64,000 bases of DNA from Sarcocystis neurona (taxonomy: Eukaryota; Apicomplexa; Conoidasida; Eucoccidiorida; Sarcocystidae). Shown piece by piece: positions 57,501 through 64,000 of the stretch. The stretch covers positions 2,057,631 through 2,121,630 of the forward strand of contig KL647310.1 of assembly GCA_000727475.1 (NCBI GenBank), given 5' to 3'. Below the pieces are notes generated by a model that was not told the DNA's origin, ran no database searches, and worked only from the letters and a program-made list of their open reading frames with translations. The translations under genes and the position numbers were made by a program. Each line of letters opens with the position of its first letter. Within the stretch, counting starts at the first letter, position 1.

Positions 57501-59923
57501 ATACTGCCATTCCCGATTTCAAACCTACCAGTTTTCTCGCACGTAAATCTGTGTATGGTTACGCGTCATCCCTGCACTGCTCTGCGCTTGTGTCTCCGAA
57601 CCATTTATCGTTTTTCTACTGTTGTCCCACTGCACTACTCTCCACCCCTGGCTCTTTCCGTACATACATCTCTACCGTATCCTTTCACGGGCAGAACCAC
57701 GCGTACTTTAGAGATGTGTTGAACTACCATTCAGCATTCGCAGTCAGCACCACACCGAATTTGGGCGCCCTCATACGCGTCAGGTGATTTAATCATCGGC
57801 GATATCTCACGTCGGTATCTGCTTCAGAAAATTGGATGATCGTTACGTTGTGAGGAAGTGCGCTAGCGAAGGACATTCCGCGTATATAAGCGTTCGGGTG
57901 TGATCCTAGAACACACTGGAGCTGCCCGATTTGCGGTGTGATGGACATCCCAAAGGAAGCAGCAACGCACCCCTACCTATATGAGTACCATCTATGCGCA
58001 CAGATGTACGCGCAGATTTACGAGTGTACGGATGGATATGCGGGAGTGTACGGTGTCGTCAGAGCAGAATGCAGTCAGCCACACGCACATCTGACACACC
58101 ATCGATGAGCTTTGCTGTTGTAAGTTGGAGGGTTGACAATCCTTTGATGATGGTGCTGTGCAGCTGCCGCACGGCTTCCATGCTCTTAGTTATTGTCGAA
58201 GAATCTGGCGGCTCTTCTGTCGCATTTGCAATTGCGTCTGGATTTCCCGAATTATTCCGAGCTACTCTAATGGAGGTGTGGCAAGACGACACGCTAACTG
58301 CGTCAGCAGCATTCGCTGACGTTTCCCCTTTCCTTCCGTTGACGCCGTTCCCGTTGCCGCTGCTGTTGCTGCCAGATGCAAGGTTCTTGGCGATTTCACT
58401 CGGGCGCGGAGTGTTTTTTATGTAGCTGGCCCCCACAGACGTCGAAAATCCCTAGACATAAGGACGACCGTGCCAGACGGAATAGCTTTATGGGCGGCAA
58501 GCACGGAGATATGAGATGGCCTATATGCCCGAAAATCAGTAATACTAGCAGCAGGGCTCCCTGGTTGTACTCGTAGTAGCAGAGGAAGTACGACTGTTTG
58601 GTGCGAAGCGTAATTGCGTTAGTGGTAGAAGACGACGCACAAGCAGTTGGTACACGTCGTAGTCGCAGAGAATGAGTAAGAGTAATAATACTATGTGTGA
58701 GTACCATTAGTTCTTGTTGTGGAATTAGTGGTAGTCTAATAGTTCTAGTGGTCTTACAAGTCGCAATAATGTACACGGGTGCAGAATCATCTGCGAGTGA
58801 AGTACTGCTGCAACGAGGTTTTGTTGACAGAAGTATTTTCAATGGCCGTACAGAGCTTTGCAGCACCAGCAGAAGGCGACTGATGTATTTTCTGTGGAAG
58901 GACGAGAACTCACTGTGTGTAGACGTACAAAGAAAGAGCCGCACACGCAGCCTTGCCACGCGTGTGTGCAAAAACTTTGCTGCATTGTAATAAAGGACAG
59001 TGTGAATTGTACGTGTATATGTGCGTGCTCCAGTACGCCTGAATTCTCCTCTCAAAAAATCTACTCCCAATATGCGACTCACTACAGCTTCGAGAGCTTG
59101 TTCAACACGGGAGCACATTGGAAATATTCATGCGTGGGTCGAGTGGGATGCGAGCGTTTCCTCTACTCAGTGTTCATGAGGCGTATCTTCCGCGTGCAGG
59201 GAGATCCTCGACCGCTACGGAGTATGTGCTGGACATATATATATATATACATATATATATATCTATATATATATATATATGCACACACATGTGTATGTAC
59301 ATACATGTATATGTATTTAGATGGATGTGTGTGTGCGTGTGGATGGACAGGGTAGCTGCAATCAAAACTTGCACGTGGACAGACATGTGTGTGCAGTTAC
59401 TGCATTATGGTGACGAGGAACTGAAGAACGAAGCTGATCATGAGGATACCTACCGCAGGCCCGCATTACATGAGTATTTCGATCAATTTACCTACATGTG
59501 CCTTTTGAAACAACCTGCTCGTGCGCTCGAACACCGGCGGTTAGGTGTGGTGACAATTTGACCAGACCTGGCGAGGCACGATAGGCCTCTAACACATATT
59601 CGTATTTGTACCGTAATGCCTACTCTTGGACTTCTAAATAGAATTCCATCAGCCTGAGCGCCCGTTCGTCCTCGCTCTCCTGCGACGTCCCACGCCGTTG
59701 CTGGTGGTGCTGGCGGTGCTGGTGCTTCGGATTCTGTGGCCCCTGGTGATACAGCTGCTATCAACATTTCAGCCCGTTCCGCTGAAATTGCTTCAGCAGC
59801 TCCAGCGGCCGCTGGTTCTACAATTGACTGTAGTGCTGCCTCGGCTTCTGGTGCCTCTGGTGTTGAGTCATCTGCTGCTGACTGCTGGACCCATCCTATC
59901 GAGCCCTTTTTTCGCGTTGACAT
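44673..59923 (-). CDS. Coiled-coil protein, ten-exon gene, function unknown
   Basis: Minus-strand exons 59923-59753, 59679-59624, 58425-58100, 56867-56831, 54657-54579, 53415-53301, 52012-51953, 50076-49984, 49269-49128 and 44820-44673 have consistent phases at all nine junctions and sum to 1227 nt, i.e. 408 residues plus stop. The product starts [20 protein letters not shown], has an Ala/Glu-rich N-terminus, [18 protein letters not shown], a Gly/Asn/Ser-rich linker, then a long coiled coil ([79 protein letters not shown]) and a C-terminal [19 protein letters not shown]. Several donors are strong (GTAAGT, GTGAGT, GTGAGA). Weaker ones are GTATCA after 59753, GTGTGT after 58100 and GTGGGC after 53301. 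Such proteins are often cytoskeletal, centrosomal or flagellar, but nothing here proves that. Optional exons are listed separately. Confidence 0.68.
45216..47283 (+). other. Plus-strand open segments inside the last intron of the coiled-coil gene
   Basis: Two stretches are open on the plus strand within the 4.3-kb intron. The first, 45218-45383, follows CTTTGCAG and codes [20 protein letters not shown] and then [20 protein letters not shown] before a stop. The second, 46882-47283, stays open for 133 codons. Minus-strand frames overlap both (45195-45392, 46235-46474). No family was recognised, and they may be chance open frames or exons of an antisense transcript. The rest of 44.9-49.1 kb shows nothing else I can support. 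Confidence 0.2.
52323..52446 (-). CDS. Optional exon of the coiled-coil gene
   Basis: The acceptor GTCACCAG precedes a 124-nt segment coding [20 protein letters not shown]. It enters in phase 0 and, with a weak GTTTCA donor, leaves in phase 1. It fits if the preceding exon is extended to 53284 (donor GTAGGG), adding 47 residues while keeping the frame into the exon at 52012. Confidence 0.4.
53923..54027 (-). CDS. Optional exon of the coiled-coil gene
   Basis: A 105-nt segment entering and leaving in phase 0 codes [20 protein letters not shown] and continues to a weak GTTTCA donor. An in-frame stop (TAG) lies immediately upstream and its last two bases form the AG acceptor. It can sit between the exons ending at 54579 and starting at 53415 without changing frame (adds 35 residues). 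Confidence 0.38.
56173..56259 (-). CDS. Alternative exon of the coiled-coil gene
   Basis: An 87-nt phase 0/0 segment after CTGCCACAG codes [20 protein letters not shown] and ends at a GTACCA donor. It fits only if the 58425 exon is extended to a GTGCGT donor (phase 0), the 56867-56831 exon is skipped, and the next exon starts at the more upstream acceptor (adding [10 protein letters not shown] before LHKILL). It may represent an alternative splice form. Confidence 0.35.
59398..59561 (+). other. Plus-strand coding-like segment inside an intron
   Basis: After the acceptor TGTGTGCAG the plus strand codes [20 protein letters not shown] followed by [14 protein letters not shown] and stops at 59561. 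It lies in the intron of the coiled-coil gene between the exons at 59624 and 58425, on the opposite strand. The acidic, non-repetitive composition is unlike the neighbouring TA-rich DNA. No partner exon was found. Confidence 0.25.
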
Positions 59924-61756
59924 TTGATGAAGGTCAGCGTCCTTCTGTGACCTGTGCGAGAAGGATAAGAGGAGAGACTTTGGGGGACCATGATCCTGCT
60001 CCGCCTGAAGCTGCTCTTTCTTTATTGTGCGCGGAGATCTCGAAGCAGGAACAGAGATGTGGCAGGGTGCCTACGCGTGCGGTATCAATCACGCGTGGAC
60101 AACAACGAAACGACTGCATCCTATATACGTACGCAGATCGCGAGTACGCGGCGAGACAGAATCCAGGTTGACGCTTAGTGCAAGCGAAGGAAAAGTTACA
60201 TTCTCCCCCTGCAAGAGACGATTATGTGTATGCGTGCAGCAGCCCAATCAACTTTACAAAAGCACAAGTCCTCTTGTGTACCTCCTTCTGTACGGAGGGA
60301 AGCGCGCCTCTGTGTAAAAAAATCTAAACCCGCAGCTCTCCTGGTGTGATGTACTACTAAGCCATGTGTCTGTGTGACAAAATGGGAAGCGTAAGCTTCC
60401 GTACACTTGTGTATACGTGCGCAAATTCTAGTGAATACCGTCGTCTCCTATACGTTTATACATGTGGACGCAGGCTTGAAGGCGATCTGTCAACACGAAA
60501 TGCAGCCGCAGTGCAGTATGGCAAACAGGTCAAGTTGTGGGGAAGATATGCCGTCGTTCTCAGTAGTTGTTAGTAGTTCTCCCAAGGGCTGGCGCTCTAT
60601 ATGTCAACGGCAAGCAATTGTGCGTGTAGAGGGCGGCAGCACAGGGCGACGACACACTTGTTATTGTGTGATTGAATACCTGAGCCCGCTGGGATTTACA
60701 GATTATCTATTTCTTTATTCCTGAGGCGGAGAAAGTGCGACCGCCGATATCCGCGAGAAACACTTACCAGGTGCCTTCTGCATGCGAAATAGCCTGAAGT
60801 AACCTTGAAGGTTAGTGCTCTATACTTACAAGTACACCACGAAATTTGAAAGCGGAAGATTATCAAGAGCGACTTATGTTTTTGGGCGTCTGCAGCACGT
60901 GCCAGAATCTTAAGGTCTGTTAGTGTCGTCTTCAATTAGGCTTACGGAATACCCTGTAGTTCTGTAATCTCTACGAGCTACCCGCACAGGACGCGCGTGT
61001 GACAATATGAGTACTAATTTCACCGTAGGTGAAAGTGCGTTTTTCTTTTTCTATTCGAAGGTCGTTTTTCCTGTGTAGTACTCGAGCGTGCACATGCACT
61101 GCACGTGTCAAAACATTAACAAAAGGATCCTCCTGCGTATTTGCCCGTTGTACGCCGGAAAAAAGTGCAAACCTCTTACGAGTTTTTCTCAGAACCACTT
61201 TTGTTTTCTCCAAAGGCTTCGTCCCTCCCCTTATCTCCTGCGGCGCCAGGTACACATTTCAGCAACACGCACAGATGAAATTGAAAGTACACTTACACAG
61301 ATAAGGATGGAGAGGACTGTCAGGCGTCTGCGGTGATCTTCATCCACATGCGACGTTTGCGCTGCACTGTTCTAACCCACTAAAGCTTTTTTCCTAGAAA
61401 AGAAGACCTCTGCGTCATCTCAGCCTCACCGACCGCGTCCAACAGCGCTTCTTTCACACTTTGATGTTCGGGGGTACTTATTCCATCGCTGGTGTTATGT
61501 ACTGGTCTTTCCGTTCCCTTCTCTGTCTTCCTTTGTTCGTGACTGGCTGGTGTCGAATCCGTAGCTGGCGAAGACCACTCTGCCTCGTTCAACTCCTGCC
61601 TCGCGGATTCCATCTTGCAAATGTAACTAGGCGACTACTATACGTAAGGAAAATTCTTTCTACTACACTTCTCATTATGCGATGTGGTCCAGGAAAATTC
61701 TGTCTACTACACTTCTCATTATGCGATGTGGTCCCTGTATCTTTATATCCATACAG
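59924..61756. other. Divergent spacer with weak open segments
   Basis: Between the start of the minus-strand coiled-coil gene and the first supported plus-strand exon. A plus-strand ATG at 59990 opens MILLRLKLLFLYCARRSRSR, which has signal-peptide-like hydrophobicity, but no convincing donor follows. A segment after TGGACGCAG near 60474 codes LKAICQHEMQPQCSMANRSS. A minus-strand frame at 61380-61613 (MESARQELNEAEWSSPATDS) is also open. None is supported well enough to call a gene. Confidence 0.25.
61647..61734. repeat. 44-bp tandem duplication
   Basis: Two copies of a 44-bp unit beginning AGGAAAATTC at 61647 and 61691 differ by one base (TTTCTAC versus TGTCTAC). They lie immediately upstream of the exon starting at 61757. 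Confidence 0.92.
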
Positions 61757-63643
61757 GCGTATTGCTAGAACCTGTACATTTCCTCAATTACATTTTGGAA
61801 GAGGTGCGGCTTCGAAGCGACATAGAATGTGTCGCCCTACTTATGGAAACTTCACACGGCACACGCAAGTGTGCACACAAGTATCCTTATATGTCCGAAG
61901 GCGCAGACTTGTATGCGTCTGTATACAAAGATTGACGTGAATATAAGGATAACAAAAAATGGGGAACTCGTCCACAAGTACAAATCTACAGATGCTCACG
62001 CCGTCAGCCTGATCATCTGGTCTTCCATCTTTCTACGTAGTTAAAGGTACAGATGCGCACACACGTATTTACACGTATATATTTATACACTTGTGTCGAC
62101 GTTTCTGGCCGGGTCTGAGATACGTCGATATTTTATTCTTCATGTGCTTACACGTCTATCATGCAGAAGAGTTTTGCACGCAAATACTGTAGAGGCAACG
62201 CCCTACAACAGCCTACTTATCGGGTGCCCGTCATATAGATACCTTCCGACAGGCGGGCTTGAGTTTCTTGCCCTCTTTCTGCCTGCATACACGTCTGAGC
62301 TGTAGCAGACAGAGTTCATGATAAATATGTGACGGCTCTACAGGACAAAGCGTGGAATGACGGAAGGACGAAGAGGATGTCAAGAAAAAGAAAACAGAAG
62401 AATCAAGGGAAAAGGATCTACCCTGAAGTTTCATTGGCAGACGACGTGCTGGCAGGTGGCAAGAAATTGCAGACTCATCTGGTCGCACGCAGGTATGTTT
62501 GTGGATTTCTCCTGTGTGCTTTTCCAACACTCACAACACTGGAATCTGCGATATACAGTGACTAAAAGCTGACTTACACCATACACGACTCGGCTTTACT
62601 ACATAGTGCTGTATCTGCTGATGGATGCGCTGTTGCTCCTGTGTGCAACGGAGCACGGCACCTACGGGATTATACCGGCTTTATCGGTATAAAACTAAAC
62701 AACTTTCTCTACATATAACAGCGCACATGCGTACGTACTGATGGATAGATAGGTACATACATACATACGTACATACAAACGCATGCATTATACGCAGCTC
62801 CTTCGGAACAGCCTCCGCAGAGTTACTTCCGCAAGTAAAGTAGCATGCTTTTTTGCGGTCCTGCTACCCCTTACACTTCACACCCTTGCTTTTGCCAGCT
62901 ATCACCAAAATATCTCGCCTGCATGCTGTCCTATGTATAAGCCCCAATGTGGGGAGCTACCGTTGGTACATGTAACTAACGTCGCCAAGCATGCGTAACT
63001 GTAAACAGAAGACACATGCTTGCCTACAGATACTGTGTCGCTCACTCCATTTACCTGTAAACGTGCGCACCTGTTCACAAACACAAAGGGACTGCACAGG
63101 AGCGTACACCCGTAGGTGTACTAAATGGGGCACCCTGGCAGCATCCGATCATGGATTCACCGTTCCGATTCCCCTGCGCGAACGTTTCGTTTACATAGCA
63201 GCTTCTATCTATTTAAAGAATTTTACAAGTATATGTGTTTATATGGGCTCAATGAAACTTCAGACCTGTGTGTTGTTAATTAACAGCAGAACTGTGTCTG
63301 AAATATACTCACATATCTTTACAGGTAGACGCTGGTTCAGGATAACACAAGAAATGAATAAAATAGAGACGCCTAAGTCAGATACATTTCCATGTTCTCG
63401 TTTCACCAGTTGAAGGTCAATTCGTCAAGATACCCTGGTGTAATTGCGCCTCATGCGCCCCATCCAAATCTTTTTCCATGTCACTACGCAGTGTGCGTTT
63501 GGTCTCCACGTTTGTATACTAAGACATCTCCCGAAGAAGAACGGATCCCTGATGCACAGCGACGCTACACAGGACTACGGCAGCAGCAGCTCGGGGTAAC
63601 TGATGAATATATGCGTATCTTGATTCAGACAAAGGAAAGTTAG
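61757..63643 (+). CDS. 3' exons of an unidentified plus-strand gene
   Basis: Coding-like segments with good acceptors: 61757 onward (after ATCCATACAG), coding VLLEPVHFLNYILEEVRLRS and on to a GTATGC donor near 61909; 62344-62490 (after GCTCTACAG, donor GTATGT), coding DKAWNDGRTKRM, a Lys/Arg-rich stretch and then PEVSLADDVLAGGKKLQTHL; 63325 onward (after CTTTACAG), coding RRWFRITQEMNKIETPK; and a final segment ending at 63643 that codes CHYAVCVWSPRLYTKTSPEE and then GVTDEYMRILIQTKES. A very short intron from about 63380 would join the last two in phase. The other junctions do not match in phase, so exons are missing. No domain recognised; the Lys/Arg-rich tract could be a nuclear-localisation or nucleic-acid-binding segment (speculation). 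Confidence 0.35.
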
Positions 63644-64000
63644 CCGCGCACACATGCGTAAAAGTACTAGGTGTTCTCGGTGTTCTACTTGTTGAAACAA
63701 TAACTACCGTGTATCAGGTGCGTACTGAATTATACATGTAAGCGTGACTCGTGGATACGTGATCGTATGTAATGGAGAAGTGATGATAATCGCGCAACTT
63801 CCGTACGTGTGTAACGATCCATCGGTGTAGTAGATAAAGCTTCCAATCCTATTGACGAGGCTTGTCTGCAATTATGGGGCTACGTCACTTTTGCGAAAGC
63901 AGTGAGACGGTTTCACAGCCATGCATATATGTAAAAAGGTTTTGTCGACGGGGAGGAGGTTCAGTAAAAGTCGCTCGAGGTATCTTATGGTACTTCTTCA
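63644..64000. other. Downstream spacer
   Basis: No coding-like segment, repeat array or RNA gene was recognised after the stop at 63641-63643. Confidence 0.4.

Noticed and set aside
58396..59118. 240-codon minus-strand frame
   Set aside because: It overlaps the well-supported exon at 58425-58100 in another frame and has no domain; its composition is non-descript.
1..64000. Telomere-like TTTAGGG arrays, tRNA, rRNA, CRISPR or transposase genes
   Set aside because: Looked for by eye and not found; short motif occurrences were isolated.

Overview
The window looks like nuclear DNA of a coccidian apicomplexan, most likely an Eimeria species. Three things point that way: very long CAG/CTG tracts running through otherwise conserved protein-coding blocks (Eimeria is known for homopolymeric amino-acid repeats encoded by CAG), small exons separated by large introns full of TA-type microsatellites, and a small-GTPase gene whose unusual motifs recall an apicomplexan family. 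No bacterial operons, tRNAs, rRNAs, CRISPR arrays or transposases were recognised. All gene models were built by hand from reading frames, GT/AG boundaries and intron phase, so weak boundaries are flagged.

Layout. (1) About 0.6-16.0 kb, minus strand: one atypical small GTPase gene with exons at 15.9, 13.3, 11.6, 9.5, 6.8, about 6.15 and 0.75 kb; its introns hold TA microsatellites, minisatellites and two CAG/CTG islands. (2) 16.8-22.4 kb, plus strand: scattered coding-like exons, several resembling calpain-type C2L beta-sandwich modules, divergent from the GTPase. (3) 23.7-38.8 kb, plus strand: a membrane-anchored alpha/beta-hydrolase whose conserved blocks are spread over more than 11 kb by CAG/CTG-coded insertions and interrupted by a 458-base assembly gap. 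(4) 39.1-43.5 kb, plus strand: a short multi-exon gene of unknown function with two competing 3' halves. (5) 44.7-59.9 kb, minus strand: a coiled-coil protein gene reconstructed as ten exons with consistent intron phase, giving 408 residues, with optional extra exons. (6) About 60-63.6 kb, plus strand: further coding-like exons of an unidentified gene ending at 63643.

The genes do not form an obvious pathway. The main points of interest are how far repeat expansion has stretched a catalytic fold and a GTPase gene, the lost or displaced GTPase motifs, and the fact that CAG/CTG DNA stays open in all six frames and so generates many false ORFs.
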